Assembly (NCBI RefSeq): GCF_003423665.1
Contig: NZ_BFBY01000006.1
Span: 53,195-117,194 of the forward strand
Reading direction: 5' to 3'
DNA: 64,000 nt
Source: Lactobacillus rodentium
GTDB lineage: Bacteria; Bacillota; Bacilli; Lactobacillales; Lactobacillaceae
Below are positions 9,144-18,076 of this stretch, one piece after another. Position numbers and translations under genes: made by a program. Within the stretch, counting starts at the first letter, position 1; each line of letters opens with the position of its first letter. The notes under the pieces are model-generated. The model was given only the letters and a program-made list of their open reading frames with translations, was not told the DNA's origin and did not search any database.

Positions 9144-10023
9144 TCTCGCAGATTATCTTCGATATGCTCAAGTTCAACGTGGCTTAAGTGAAAATACTAT
9201 TGCTTCTTATCGACAAGATCTCCAAACATTTTTAGATTTCTTAGTTAAAGAAAAGCAAAATACTTGGGAAGTGGAAGCAGTAGAAATAGATCTATTTTTA
9301 GGGAAACTTCGTGATGAAGGGAAAGCAACTTCATCAATCAGTCGCATGCTTTCAAGTTTGCGCAAATTTTATCAATGGCTTTTACGTCAAGATATTATTA
9401 AAAGTGATCCTTTAGTGAAAATAGACTCACCAAAGCAGGAAAAGCGATTACCTTTAGCTCTTAGTGAAGCAGAAGTTGATAAACTTTTAGAACAACCTAA
9501 TATTAAAAAGGCTAGTGGAATTCGGGATCGTGCCATTTTAGAAACCTTATATGCCACTGGCATGCGGGTGAGTGAGTTAATTAATCTACAGATGGGGGAC
9601 TTGCATCAAGACATCAAATTAATTAAAGTTTTAGGAAAGGGTTCAAAGGAAAGGTTAGTTCCCATTAGCAATGTTGCACTTTCCTGGATTGATGAGTATG
9701 ATAAGCAAGTACGACAAAAGCAAATTCTAAAAGTTGGCTCTTTTACAGATACTATTTTTCTTAATCAGCGTGGAGGAAAACTTAGTCGTCAAGCTGTCTG
9801 GCAATTAATTAAAAAATATTGTCAAACTGCTGGGATTACTAAAAATGTGACCCCTCATACTCTAAGACACACATTTGCGACTCATTTGCTAGAAAATGGT
9901 GCTGACTTAAGAGTAGTTCAAGAATTATTAGGACATAGTGATATATCTACTACTCAGATTTATACTAATTTAACTCAAAAACATATTATGGAGGTTTATC
10001 GTAATACTCATCCACGTGCTTAG
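9124..10023 (+). CDS. xerD: Tyrosine recombinase XerD
   Basis: This 299-residue site-specific recombinase pairs with XerC to resolve chromosome dimers at dif. It has an N-terminal SAM-like core-binding domain (about residues 1-85) and a C-terminal catalytic domain. All active residues are visible: Arg in ATGMRVSEL, Lys in GKGSKERLVP, His-x-x-Arg in HTLRHTFATHL, His in LGHSD and the nucleophile Tyr in TQIYTNL. ATG 9124 and ATG 9127 are both possible after GAGGA; I use the first. It heads the segregation genes scpA and scpB. The name XerD rather than XerC rests on this context and on xerC lying beside hslV. Confidence 0.88.
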   Translation: MMTLQDNLADYLRYAQVQRGLSENTIASYRQDLQTFLDFLVKEKQNTWEVEAVEIDLFLGKLRDEGKATSSISRMLSSLRKFYQWLLRQDIIKSDPLVKIDSPKQEKRLPLALSEAEVDKLLEQPNIKKASGIRDRAILETLYATGMRVSELINLQMGDLHQDIKLIKVLGKGSKERLVPISNVALSWIDEYDKQVRQKQILKVGSFTDTIFLNQRGGKLSRQAVWQLIKKYCQTAGITKNVTPHTLRHTFATHLLENGADLRVVQELLGHSDISTTQIYTNLTQKHIMEVYRNTHPRA

Positions 10024-10038
10024 CTTAGAAGGGATTTT

Positions 10039-10386
10039 ATGCTTAGTAAATATAAAAAGAATTTTGAAAAACAAGTAATGGGTTATTTATCTTATTTACC
10101 TGACTTTAAAAATTTTCAAAATTTAGCTGATGAAATGAAGCTTTATAATACTGAAAATAATCAATTCGATGTTTTAACTTACACTAATAAGAATGGCAAC
10201 TGTTTAGGGATTGTGGGAATTCAATTAACTTCTCATTTTGTAATTATCCGTTATCTTTCTTTAGCACCAAGTTATCGTACTGAAGAGGTAATCCAAGAGA
10301 TTATGACTGAATTGAATAATCTCTATCCCAATCAAAAAATTTCTACTTTACCTAATTGGACTATGTTGCTGAAATATACGGAATAA
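10039..10386 (+). CDS. ribT: RibT-like GNAT protein with a degenerate acetyl-CoA motif
   Basis: This 115-residue protein begins MLSKYKKNFEKQVMGYLS, closely resembling RibT of Bacillus, a predicted acetyltransferase of the GNAT fold encoded near scpA there too. The central strands (NGNCLGIVGIQL, IIRYLSLAPSYR) fit that fold. The acetyl-CoA loop expected after PSYR, R-x-x-G-x-G/A, is missing: the sequence reads RTEEVIQEIM. It may therefore have lost catalysis. No riboflavin biosynthesis genes are nearby. scpA starts 3 bases after its stop, so the two are co-transcribed. Confidence 0.65.
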   Translation: MLSKYKKNFEKQVMGYLSYLPDFKNFQNLADEMKLYNTENNQFDVLTYTNKNGNCLGIVGIQLTSHFVIIRYLSLAPSYRTEEVIQEIMTELNNLYPNQKISTLPNWTMLLKYTE

Positions 10387-10389
10387 ATA

Positions 10390-11136
10390 ATGAATGAAAA
10401 TACAGATTTAACCCTAGACCTTCCTAATTTTTCGGGACCCTTAGATCTTTTATTACACTTAATTCGATCCCAAGAAATTGATATCTATGATATCCCCATT
10501 GCTAAAATTACGGCTCAATACCTTGATTACATTGCTCACTGGCAAAAATTAAATTTACAAATTGCTGGTGAATATTTTGTGATGGCCTCAACTCTTTTAC
10601 GCATCAAATCACAATATTTATTACCAAAGAATGATTTTGATGATCAAGCAGAAGAACTGGAAGAAGATCCACGTACCGAATTAGTTGAACAATTAGTTCA
10701 ATATTCTGTATTTCAAAAAATATCTTCCTACCTTAAGGAAAGAAATGATGAAGTCCCCTTTACTTTAGCGAAAGAGCCTTCAATTGAACCTAAAAAAGAG
10801 ATTGATCCTTTACCTTTAGGGGAAATCAAAAGTGAAGAACTAGCTCGTACTTTTGCACTTATTATTAAACGTTTTAAATTACGTCAGCCAGATGCAGCTA
10901 AGGTTGAAGTTCATGAAACTTCCATTGAAGATATGGTTAAATTTTTGGAAGAAAAAGTCCAAAGCAATAGCAAATTGAGCTTTTTTACTCTAGTAGATAA
11001 TTTTACAAGTTTGGATTCTGTAATTTCTTTGTTCTTGGCAGTCTTAGAATTATCACGGCATCACAAAGTAAAAGTAAAGCAAGAGCGTGAATTCGGTGAT
11101 TTAATCATAGAAAGGGAAGAACTTAATGGCGACTAA
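10390..11136 (+). CDS. scpA: Segregation and condensation protein ScpA
   Basis: This 248-residue kleisin bridges the SMC heads and, with ScpB, forms the bacterial condensin that organises and segregates the nucleoid. The N-terminal helical domain carries the family signature [22 protein letters not shown]. The acidic middle ([12 protein letters not shown]) and the C-terminal winged helix ([24 protein letters not shown]) are in place. The ATG at 10390 lies 3 bases after ribT, and the 3' end overlaps scpB by 11 bases, which fits the fixed ScpA-ScpB stoichiometry. Confidence 0.95.
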   Translation: MNENTDLTLDLPNFSGPLDLLLHLIRSQEIDIYDIPIAKITAQYLDYIAHWQKLNLQIAGEYFVMASTLLRIKSQYLLPKNDFDDQAEELEEDPRTELVEQLVQYSVFQKISSYLKERNDEVPFTLAKEPSIEPKKEIDPLPLGEIKSEELARTFALIIKRFKLRQPDAAKVEVHETSIEDMVKFLEEKVQSNSKLSFFTLVDNFTSLDSVISLFLAVLELSRHHKVKVKQEREFGDLIIEREELNGD

Positions 11137-11710
11137 AACAGCTGAATTAGAAGCAATTTTATATGCGGCCGGAGATGAGGGGGTCAAACAAGCCGATTTA
11201 TGTCAGTTATTATCAATTACACCAAGCGCATTAAGGGAATTAACCAATGGCTTAAAAAATAAATTGGCCGAAGATCTCAATTGTGGGATTCGTTTAATTG
11301 AAGTAAATAATCTTTTTAAATTAGTAACAGATCCAGCATGTAGTGAAGTTATTTCACAATATTTCCAAAAAGATTCTTCTAAGAATTTAAGCCAATCCGC
11401 TCTTGAAATTTTAGCAATTGTTGCCTATGAACAACCGATTACCCGGGTTGAAATTGATGATATTCGGGGAGTGAATTCGTCAGGAGCTATTCAAACTTTA
11501 GTTTGGCGAGGATTGGTAAAAGTTGATGGAAAAAAAGATGTTCCTGGACATCCTAACCTTTATGTTACAACTGATTACTTTTTACAATATTTTAATTATT
11601 CTAGTTTAAGTGATTTGCCATTAATTGAGAATTTTACTGATGTATATGAAGATAATGAACAATTAGACTTATTTAACGAGAAGGATAATCAGAATCAGGA
11701 GATTGAATAG
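11126..11710 (+). CDS. scpB: Segregation and condensation protein ScpB
   Basis: This 194-residue dimeric partner of ScpA in the SMC condensin is built of two winged-helix domains. The second contains the family signature [25 protein letters not shown] and [19 protein letters not shown]. The C-terminus is acidic and probably disordered. The start codon sits within the end of scpA behind GAAAGGGAAG. Length and motifs are normal. Confidence 0.95.
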   Translation: MATKTAELEAILYAAGDEGVKQADLCQLLSITPSALRELTNGLKNKLAEDLNCGIRLIEVNNLFKLVTDPACSEVISQYFQKDSSKNLSQSALEILAIVAYEQPITRVEIDDIRGVNSSGAIQTLVWRGLVKVDGKKDVPGHPNLYVTTDYFLQYFNYSSLSDLPLIENFTDVYEDNEQLDLFNEKDNQNQEIE

Positions 11711-11725
11711 AAGCGAGGTAAGTAA

Positions 11726-12442
11726 ATGGCAGAAAGATTACAAAAAGCAATTGCTCAAGCAGGTATTGCTTCTCGGCGCAAAGCGGAAAAAATGATTAGT
11801 GCTGGCCAAGTTAAAGTTAATGGGCAAACAGTTACTGAACTCGGTACCAAAGTAGATGATAAAGATACCATTGAAGTGGATGGTGTACCGATTGAACGTG
11901 AAAGTTTACACACTTATCTTTTATATAAACCTCGTGGAGTAATTTCAACAACTAGTGATGATAAAGGGAGAAAAACGGTTACTGATTTCTTTGAAGAGTT
12001 ACCTTACCGTTTATATCCTATCGGACGGTTGGATTATGATACTTCGGGTTTATTATTAATGACAAATGATGGGGAATTAGCTAATAAGTTAATGCATCCG
12101 CGACACGAAGTTCCTAAAGTTTATACGGCAAAAATAAAGGGAATTTTAAAACCAGAGGAAATATATGCCTTAAAACATGGAGTTCGAATTGATGGACGAA
12201 AAACTGCACCTGCTAAGGTAAATATTGTGAAAACGGATCGTAAAAAAAATACCCAAATCGTGCAGTTAACTATTCATGAAGGTCATTATCACCAAGTAAA
12301 AAAGATGTTTCAAGCAGTAGGACATCTGGTGGATAAATTATCACGTGAAAAATATGCATTTTTAACCTTAAACTCCTTAACTTCTGGTCAGTACCGTGAA
12401 TTAACCCATCAAGAAGTAGCTCAATTAAAAAAACTTAAGTAA
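11726..12442 (+). CDS. rluB: 23S rRNA pseudouridine synthase RluB family
   Basis: This 238-residue enzyme isomerises a uridine in 23S rRNA helix 89 (B. subtilis RluB) during ribosome assembly. Residues 1-60 are an S4 RNA-binding domain (LQKAIAQAGIASRRKAEKMI). The catalytic domain has the TruA/RsuA-type motif GRLDYDTSGLLLMTNDG, where the Asp after the Leu is the catalytic residue, and a C-terminal QVKKMFQAVGH block. The start ATG 11726 lies 15 bases after scpB behind AAGCGAGG. The scpA-scpB-rluB order is common in Firmicutes. Confidence 0.92.
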   Translation: MAERLQKAIAQAGIASRRKAEKMISAGQVKVNGQTVTELGTKVDDKDTIEVDGVPIERESLHTYLLYKPRGVISTTSDDKGRKTVTDFFEELPYRLYPIGRLDYDTSGLLLMTNDGELANKLMHPRHEVPKVYTAKIKGILKPEEIYALKHGVRIDGRKTAPAKVNIVKTDRKKNTQIVQLTIHEGHYHQVKKMFQAVGHLVDKLSREKYAFLTLNSLTSGQYRELTHQEVAQLKKLK

Positions 12443-12475
12443 AAAGTGATCTGGATATAGATTACTTTTTATTTT
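12441..12475 (+). terminator. Terminator after rluB
   Basis: A 12-bp stem (12441-12452 with 12459-12470, one G-U pair) with loop GGATAT, followed by a T/A-rich tail. Confidence 0.85.
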
Positions 12476-12489
12476 GGATTTAAGAATAA

Positions 12490-12518
12490 TTTACAAATAA
12501 TTTACTTAGTATTAAGAT
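12490..12518 (+). promoter_or_regulatory. Promoter of the FMN riboswitch-ribU unit
   Basis: TTTACA at 12490-12495 and TAAGAT at 12513-12518 are separated by 17 bases. They lie about 25 bases upstream of the aptamer. Confidence 0.55.
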
Positions 12519-12542
12519 TAAAAGGTAATTTAAAGGATGAAT

Positions 12543-12656
12543 TGTCTTCAGGACAGGGTGTAATTCCCGACCGGCGGTTTACAGTCCGCGAGCCAAGTGT
12601 TTTGGTTGAATCAGATTATTTCTGTACCGATAGTAGAGTCTAGATGAGAGAAGACA
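12543..12656 (+). promoter_or_regulatory. FMN riboswitch (RFN element)
   Basis: The closing P1 stem TGTCTTC/GAAGACA pairs 12543-12549 with 12650-12656. Between them are the conserved RFN segments: CAGGACAGGGTG, AATTCCCGACCGGCGGT, ACAGTCCGCGAGCC, GGTTGAATCAG and ACCGATAGTAGAGTC. The aptamer binds flavin mononucleotide. It precedes a terminator and ribU, so high FMN should switch off riboflavin uptake. Confidence 0.95.
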
Positions 12657-12681
12657 GACTTTTTTACATTATCTCAAGAGT

Positions 12682-12719
12682 AAAGGGTCTGTTTGCGTTG
12701 AAGCAATTGACCCTTTTTG
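12682..12719 (+). terminator. Regulatory terminator of the FMN riboswitch
   Basis: Stem AAAGGGTC (12682-12689) with GACCCTTT (12709-12716), followed by T, is placed between the aptamer and the ribosome site of ribU. It is the likely expression platform. Confidence 0.8.
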
Positions 12720-12737
12720 TAAAGAAAGAGGTAAAGT

Positions 12738-13325
12738 ATGAATAGTTATCGTTCATCACGTGATAAATTGAAATTTTGGCTTGTTTGGGCCATGATAGGT
12801 GCAATTGCATTTTTAATTATGCAAATTGAGATTCCAATTATTCCAGGAATTGATTATTTGAAACTTGATGTTTCAGATGTTGTGGTAGCCATTGCCACTA
12901 TGATTTTTGGTATTTTTGGTGGAACCATGGTAGCTCTCTTCAAGATTTTATTGAAAGCTGCTCTGTCTGGTTTTAATCCTTTATCTGTTTTAGGTGATTT
13001 AGCTAGCTTTATTGCCACCTTAGCCTATGTTTATCCCTTTTACTTTATCGCTAAAAAGGGACAACTAAAACTTAAATCACAAGTTTTGGGCTTAATAGTC
13101 GGTACTATCTGTTTAACTATTGTAATGACAATAGCAAACCTTTTCTTAATGCCGCTATATTTCAATATTGTCGGTTTAGGATTTAGTCATAAAGTTTTAC
13201 ATGCAATTGTAGCAGGTATCATTCCTTTTAATTTAATTAAAGGAATTATAAATGGGGTTTTAATTATTTTATTAATGAAATCTGTTTATCCAACATTAAC
13301 TCATTTCATTGAATCTAGATTTTAA
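12738..13325 (+). CDS. ribU: Riboflavin transporter RibU, ECF S component
   Basis: This 195-residue membrane protein with about six hydrophobic helices is the substrate-binding subunit of an energy-coupling-factor transporter that imports riboflavin. The shared ECF module (EcfA, EcfA', EcfT) would be encoded elsewhere. Family signs are the N-terminal helix ending in AFLIMQIEIPIIPG, then YLKLDVSDVVVAIATMIFG, and FKILLKAALSGFN. The FMN riboswitch directly upstream makes the substrate assignment firm. No riboflavin biosynthesis genes are visible here, in keeping with the riboflavin need of many lactobacilli. Confidence 0.93.
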   Translation: MNSYRSSRDKLKFWLVWAMIGAIAFLIMQIEIPIIPGIDYLKLDVSDVVVAIATMIFGIFGGTMVALFKILLKAALSGFNPLSVLGDLASFIATLAYVYPFYFIAKKGQLKLKSQVLGLIVGTICLTIVMTIANLFLMPLYFNIVGLGFSHKVLHAIVAGIIPFNLIKGIINGVLIILLMKSVYPTLTHFIESRF

Positions 13326-13397
13326 AAAAGATTCTGCAGGATTAACTCTCCTATGATAAAATTAATAGTTGAATAAGCTACAGATAGGAGAAGATGG

Positions 13398-14081
13398 ATG
13401 AATAACCATTCAGGTGAAGAAGAACTACTTAAGCATGTTGAACGGCCTTCACAAACTCGTAGTGAAATGCGTCATCATAAAAATCATGCTCCAGTTAAGG
13501 ATGATAAAAGTAGTAGTGACCAAATTACTCCAGTACGTCGACGTGAAGCAGCCTCATCATCACAAAAGAATAGTAAAAAAGATGAAAAATCTAAGGGTTC
13601 AACTAAGATTTGGGCAAGTTTGATTATTATTGCAATTTTAATTATTGCCTTGGTTCCTATTATTAATAATCAAATGCATAAATCAAATACGAATTTAGCG
13701 GAAAAGAAGGTAGAATCTTCCAAGATTTCTTCCAAGTCTCATAAATCGGCTAAAACAGTATCAAAGAAAGCAATTAAAAAGTCTACTCCTAGTGAGCAAA
13801 AGAGCTCAACTTCAAATACTCAAACTTCGCAGAATTATCAAGCAGCTAATAATGAATATAGTCAATCTACTAATTCTGGACAAGCAGCAACTAGCAATGA
13901 CTATTCACAACAAACATCTACTCAAAATAATTCGCAAAGCAATAATTCTTACCAAGTACAAACAGGAGACTCTTTATCTAAAATTGCTTCTGACAATAAT
14001 ACTACCGTAGAAAAATTAAAATCATTAAATGGTTTATCTGATGATACTTTAAATCCTGGACAAAGTATTAAACTTAAATAA
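13398..14081 (+). CDS. Membrane-anchored LysM domain protein (YpbE-like)
   Basis: This 227-residue protein has a cytoplasmic, charged N-terminus (about residues 1-70), one membrane helix (IWASLIIIAILIIALVPII, about 71-90), a long Ser/Thr/Gln/Asn-rich extracellular linker, and a single LysM domain at the end (YQVQTGDSLSKIA to LNPGQSIKL, about 181-227). LysM binds N-acetylglucosamine-containing glycans, so it should contact peptidoglycan from the outer membrane face. B. subtilis YpbE has the same layout and also lies near cmk. The exact job is unknown. ATG 13398 follows AGGAGA; an ATG at 13394 runs into a stop. Confidence 0.75.
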   Translation: MNNHSGEEELLKHVERPSQTRSEMRHHKNHAPVKDDKSSSDQITPVRRREAASSSQKNSKKDEKSKGSTKIWASLIIIAILIIALVPIINNQMHKSNTNLAEKKVESSKISSKSHKSAKTVSKKAIKKSTPSEQKSSTSNTQTSQNYQAANNEYSQSTNSGQAATSNDYSQQTSTQNNSQSNNSYQVQTGDSLSKIASDNNTTVEKLKSLNGLSDDTLNPGQSIKLK

Positions 14082-14085
14082 TTTT

Positions 14086-14117
14086 AAAGAGCTAAATCAA
14101 TAGATTTGGCTCTTTTT
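14086..14117 (+). terminator. Terminator after the LysM protein
   Basis: A 13-bp stem (14086-14098 with 14103-14115, one G-U pair) with a 4-base loop, ending in T. Confidence 0.9.
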
Positions 14118-14192
14118 CATTTGCATACAATCTATTAATCAAAGACTATGATAAAATTAGTGGTGAATGAACTAGGAAAGGATTTATTTTGA

Positions 14193-14870
14193 ATGCAGGT
14201 TGCAATTGATGGCCCAGCTTCAGCTGGAAAAAGTACGGTTGCTAAAATCGTTGCTAAAAATTTAAATTTTATTTATATCGATACAGGTGCTATGTATCGT
14301 GCTTGTACACTCATTGCCCAAAAGGGTAATGTAGATTATGGTGATGAAGCGGAAATCTTAAAATTATTAGCTAAAAATAAGATTGAGTTTAAGAATGGTG
14401 AAAAAGAACAAAAGGTTTTTATTAATGGTCAAGATGTTTCTCTCGCCATTAGAACTCCTGAAATAACAGCTAATGTTTCTCAAGTATCAGCTTTACCAGG
14501 TATTAGGGAAAAAATGGTGGAATTGCAACGAAAAATGGCAGGAGAAAATAATGTCATTATGGATGGTAGAGATATTGGAACAACAGTATTACCTAATGCT
14601 GATGTAAAAATATTTTTAATTGCCAGTGTGGCTTCGAGAGCTAAAAGACGTTTTTTAGATTTTAAAGAAAAAGGTATCCATCAAGATCTTGCTGAGATTG
14701 AACATGATATTGAAGAACGTGATTATAAAGATTCTCATCGAAAAATTTCACCGTTAAAAAAGGCGACTGATGCTATTGAATTAGATACTACAAATCTCAC
14801 CATTGATGAAGTTGTAGCAAAAATTACGACATTGATTGAAAAAAAGCAAAAAAAACAGTCAAAAGAGTAG
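14193..14870 (+). CDS. cmk: Cytidylate kinase
   Basis: This 225-residue cytosolic enzyme phosphorylates CMP and dCMP with ATP, feeding pyrimidine nucleotides into nucleic acid synthesis. The P-loop GPASAGKST lies at residues 6-14, DTGAMYRA binds the nucleotide, and MDGRDIGTTVLP holds the CMP site. The length is normal. ATG 14193 lies 11 bases after AGGAAAGGA. The neighbours rpsA and der follow the order conserved in Firmicutes. Confidence 0.95.
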   Translation: MQVAIDGPASAGKSTVAKIVAKNLNFIYIDTGAMYRACTLIAQKGNVDYGDEAEILKLLAKNKIEFKNGEKEQKVFINGQDVSLAIRTPEITANVSQVSALPGIREKMVELQRKMAGENNVIMDGRDIGTTVLPNADVKIFLIASVASRAKRRFLDFKEKGIHQDLAEIEHDIEERDYKDSHRKISPLKKATDAIELDTTNLTIDEVVAKITTLIEKKQKKQSKE

Positions 14871-14920
14871 AAAAAATTGTTCATTTAATTTAAAATGGAA
14901 AATGATATTGGGAGGTACAT

Positions 14921-16111
14921 ATGTCAGATAATAGTAATCAATTTTTAGATGCTTTAGAGCAAATGCAAGGAGTTGAAGTCGGCAACATCGTAAATGTTGA
15001 AGCTTTAGATGTTGAAGACGGTCAAATCACTGTTGGTGTAGAAAACGCCGGTGTTGAAGGTGTTATTACTAAGCGCGAATTTACTTCAGATAGAAATGCT
15101 GATTTACGTGATTTAGTAAAACCTGGTGACACTTTTGAAGCTTTAGTTCTTAGAAGAGCTGGTGGCGATAAAGAAAATGGTGAATTCTTCTTCTCAGTTA
15201 CTCGCTTAAAGGAAAGAGAAGCTTACAAGGAATTAGAAAAGGTATACGAAGACGGTCAAACTGTTGAAGGTACTGTAACTGGTGCTGTTCGTGGAGGTTT
15301 ATTAGTTGATGTTGGTACAAGAGGTTTCTTACCAGCTTCACTTATTTCTAACCGTTATGTTTCAGATCTTAAACCTTACATTGGTAAGAAGATGAACTTA
15401 AAGATTACTGAAATTGATCCAAATAAGAACCGTTTAATTCTTTCAAGAAAAGATTTAATTGAAAAAGAAAGAGAAGAAGCTTTCGAAAATGTAGCAAACC
15501 AATTAGTTGTTGGTGATACAGTTGAAGGTAAAGTTTCTCGTTTAACTAACTTTGGTGCATTCATCGATGTTGGTGGTGTTGACGGTTTAGTTCATATTTC
15601 AGAAATTTCTTACAAGCACATTGACAAGCCAAGTGATGTATTGAAGGCTGGCCAAGATGTTAAAGTTAAGGTTATCGGTATTGATAATGATAGAAATCGC
15701 ATCTCCCTTTCAATTAAACAAACTTTACCATCCCCATTTGAAGAAGCAACTTCAGGCTTAACTGAAGGGGATATTATTGAAGGTGAAGTTAAGACTTTAA
15801 CTTCATTTGGTGCTTTTGTCGAAGTAACTGACGGAATTCAAGGTTTAGTTCACGTTTCTGAAATTTCAAATAAGCATGTTGAAAAGCCAAGTGATGTCTT
15901 AAAGGTTGGCGATAAGGTTAAGGTTAAGGTTCTAAACATCGATCCAAGTGATAGAAGAATTTCCTTATCAATTAAGCAAGCTGATCCAAATGCTAAGAGT
16001 GAAGCACCTCGTCGTAATGCAGATTCAAGTGTTGATAAATACATGAATGACAACGACAATGGCTTTGCATTAGGAGACATCGTCGGTGATCAACTTAAAG
16101 ATAATGATTAA
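14921..16111 (+). CDS. rpsA: 30S ribosomal protein S1 homologue (four S1 domains)
   Basis: This 396-residue RNA-binding protein has four S1 domains, roughly residues 18-90, 107-172, 193-262 and 278-349, the last two being close copies (FGAFIDVGGVDGLVHISEIS and FGAFVEVTDGIQGLVHVSEIS). Proteobacterial S1 has six domains, while the Firmicutes form (YpfD) usually has four or five, so this is standard. In low-GC Gram-positives its part in translation initiation is weaker than in E. coli. ATG 14921 follows GGGAGGT. The codon choice indicates high expression. Confidence 0.93.
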   Translation: MSDNSNQFLDALEQMQGVEVGNIVNVEALDVEDGQITVGVENAGVEGVITKREFTSDRNADLRDLVKPGDTFEALVLRRAGGDKENGEFFFSVTRLKEREAYKELEKVYEDGQTVEGTVTGAVRGGLLVDVGTRGFLPASLISNRYVSDLKPYIGKKMNLKITEIDPNKNRLILSRKDLIEKEREEAFENVANQLVVGDTVEGKVSRLTNFGAFIDVGGVDGLVHISEISYKHIDKPSDVLKAGQDVKVKVIGIDNDRNRISLSIKQTLPSPFEEATSGLTEGDIIEGEVKTLTSFGAFVEVTDGIQGLVHVSEISNKHVEKPSDVLKVGDKVKVKVLNIDPSDRRISLSIKQADPNAKSEAPRRNADSSVDKYMNDNDNGFALGDIVGDQLKDND

Positions 16112-16120
16112 TTTTTAATC

Positions 16121-16149
16121 AAAAAAAGCTGACTCCGGTCGGCTTTTTT
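16121..16149 (+). terminator. Terminator after rpsA
   Basis: Stem AAAAAGCTGAC/GTCGGCTTTTT with one G-U pair and a short TCCG loop, T-tailed. Confidence 0.9.
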
Positions 16150-16202
16150 AATTTGGCTTATAATTATAAAAGATTAAAATAAGTAAGAAGGGAGCGATAG
16201 AG

Positions 16203-17510
16203 ATGTCTTTACCTATAGTAGCAATTGTAGGACGACCAAATGTTGGTAAATCAACTTTATTTAATCGCATCATTAAATCTCGTGTTGCCATTGTTGAAGA
16301 TGAAGCAGGGGTAACTCGTGATCGTATTTATGCTAAAGCGGAATGGATGGGACATGAATTTATTCTCATTGATACCGGAGGTATTACTTTAGAATCTGGT
16401 GAAATAGAAGAACAGATTAAAGCACAGGCTGAGATTGCAATTGATGAAGCTGATGTTATCGTTTTATTGGGCGATGTAACGAGTCATATGACCAATATGG
16501 ATGAAACTATTGCTAAAATGCTTTACCGGACTAAAAAGCCTGTTATTTTGGCTGTCAATAAGGCTGATAATCCCGAACAAAGAACTGATATCTATGATTT
16601 TTATAGTTTAGGATTTGGCGATCCAATTCCGGTTTCTGGAAGTCATGGAACTGGAATTGGAGATTTACTCGATGCAGTTGTTGGCGAATTTGGTGATAAA
16701 GCTAATCAGCATGAAGACGATGCGATTCGTTTTAGTGTAATTGGTCGTCCCAATGTTGGTAAATCTTCAATCGTAAATGCTATTTTAGGCGAACAAAGAG
16801 TTATCGTTGCTGATATGGAAGGAACAACACGTGATGCAATTGACACTTCCTTCACACATGATGGACAAAAATATACTATTGTGGATACAGCTGGAATTAG
16901 ACGGCGCGGTAAAGTATACGAAAAAACAGAAAAATATTCGGTTTTAAGAGCAGTTAGTGCGATTGAAAATAGTGATCTGACTTTATTGGTCTTGGATGCA
17001 AGTACCGGTATTCGCGAACAAGATAAACATGTGGCTGGCTATGCTCATGATGCAGGCCGAGGAGTAATAATTGTTGTGAATAAGTGGGATCTTCCTGAAA
17101 AAGATGCGCATAGTATGAAGCAATTCGAACAAACTATTCGGCAAGAATTCCAATACTTAGATTATGCTCCAATTATTTTTGTTTCTGCAAAAACAGGACA
17201 AAGGATTCCTGATATTCTAAACTTAGTCGATGAAGTTCATGAAAATCAGACTCGCCGCATTCAATCTAGTGTCCTTAATGACCTTTTATTAGAAGCAACC
17301 AGAATTACACCGACACCCCTTGTTAATGGTAAACGTCTTCGAATATACTACATGACTCAAGTAGCCATTAATCCGCCAACTTTTGTTGTGTTTGTAAATG
17401 ACCCAGAGTTATTACACTTTTCCTATAAACGTTTCTTAATTAATCAATTACGTCAAAACTTTGATTTTAAAGGAACGCCGATTAAAATTTTGGCTCGTAA
17501 AAGAAAATAA
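16203..17510 (+). CDS. der: Ribosome biogenesis GTPase Der (EngA)
   Basis: This 435-residue essential GTPase with two tandem G domains and a C-terminal KH-like domain assists maturation of the 50S subunit. The first G domain shows [13 protein letters not shown] and NKAD; the second (from about residue 176) shows [13 protein letters not shown] and NKWD. The C-terminal domain (from about 350) includes [18 protein letters not shown]. The length is that of the family. ATG 16203 follows AAGGGAGCG. hup comes next, as in Bacillus. Confidence 0.96.
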   Translation: MSLPIVAIVGRPNVGKSTLFNRIIKSRVAIVEDEAGVTRDRIYAKAEWMGHEFILIDTGGITLESGEIEEQIKAQAEIAIDEADVIVLLGDVTSHMTNMDETIAKMLYRTKKPVILAVNKADNPEQRTDIYDFYSLGFGDPIPVSGSHGTGIGDLLDAVVGEFGDKANQHEDDAIRFSVIGRPNVGKSSIVNAILGEQRVIVADMEGTTRDAIDTSFTHDGQKYTIVDTAGIRRRGKVYEKTEKYSVLRAVSAIENSDLTLLVLDASTGIREQDKHVAGYAHDAGRGVIIVVNKWDLPEKDAHSMKQFEQTIRQEFQYLDYAPIIFVSAKTGQRIPDILNLVDEVHENQTRRIQSSVLNDLLLEATRITPTPLVNGKRLRIYYMTQVAINPPTFVVFVNDPELLHFSYKRFLINQLRQNFDFKGTPIKILARKRK

Positions 17511-17539
17511 CATAAAATACAATTTTGCATGATGAAAAT

Positions 17540-17572
17540 AAGCTTTTTTAGAAAAAATTCGTAAAAAAGCTT
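17540..17572. repeat. Perfect inverted repeat between der and hup
   Basis: AAGCTTTTTT at 17540-17549 and AAAAAAGCTT at 17563-17572 form a perfect 10-bp inverted repeat with a 13-base loop. The U tract lies inside the stem rather than after it, so it is not a clean terminator. It may weakly end der transcripts or be part of hup control. Confidence 0.45.
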
Positions 17573-17702
17573 GTGATACCAAGCTTTCTATGCTAAATTT
17601 TTATTCAGAGAGTAATGATTGGTAGTCATCATTCTTCCTTATTTCCAATAGGGAGTAAGTTTTGAATCTTTGATTTAGATTCAATTCCAGGAGGTGAAAA
17701 GA

Positions 17703-17978
17703 ATGGCAAACAAGGCTGAATTAGTTTCTGAAGTAGCTTCAAAGACTAACTTAACTAAGAAGGACGTAGCTGCAGCAGTTGATGCAATTTTTAGCTCAAT
17801 TCAAGAAGATCTTGCTAAGGGTGAAAAAGTTCAATTAATCGGCTTCGGTACTTTTGAAGTACGTAACCGTGCAGCTCGTAAGGGTCGTAACCCACAAACT
17901 GGTGTTGAAATTCAAATTCCAGCTTCTAAGGTTCCTGCATTTAAGCCAGGTAAGGCTCTTAAAGACGCAGTTAAGTAA
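17703..17978 (+). CDS. hup: DNA-binding protein HU
   Basis: This 91-residue histone-like protein binds and bends DNA as a dimer and is a main nucleoid component. It carries the HU signature [21 protein letters not shown], the beta arm with the conserved RNPQTG and the ending [14 protein letters not shown]. The start is ATG 17703, placed 7 bases after AGGAGG; an in-frame GTG at 17694 overlaps that ribosome site and is rejected. The leader of about 190 bases is long and the gene has its own terminator, so it is probably a separate, highly expressed unit. Confidence 0.96.
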   Translation: MANKAELVSEVASKTNLTKKDVAAAVDAIFSSIQEDLAKGEKVQLIGFGTFEVRNRAARKGRNPQTGVEIQIPASKVPAFKPGKALKDAVK

Positions 17979-17997
17979 TTAACAATTGAAATTTAAC

Positions 17998-18031
17998 AAA
18001 AAACACTAAACTATGGGTTTAGTGTTTTTTT
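17998..18031 (+). terminator. Terminator after hup
   Basis: Stem AAACACTAAAC (18001-18011) with GTTTAGTGTTT (18017-18027), 5-base loop, then T. Confidence 0.92.
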
Positions 18032-18076
18032 GTGTACAATGGATAAGAAAGATTTTATAAAACAGGTGATTTGATC

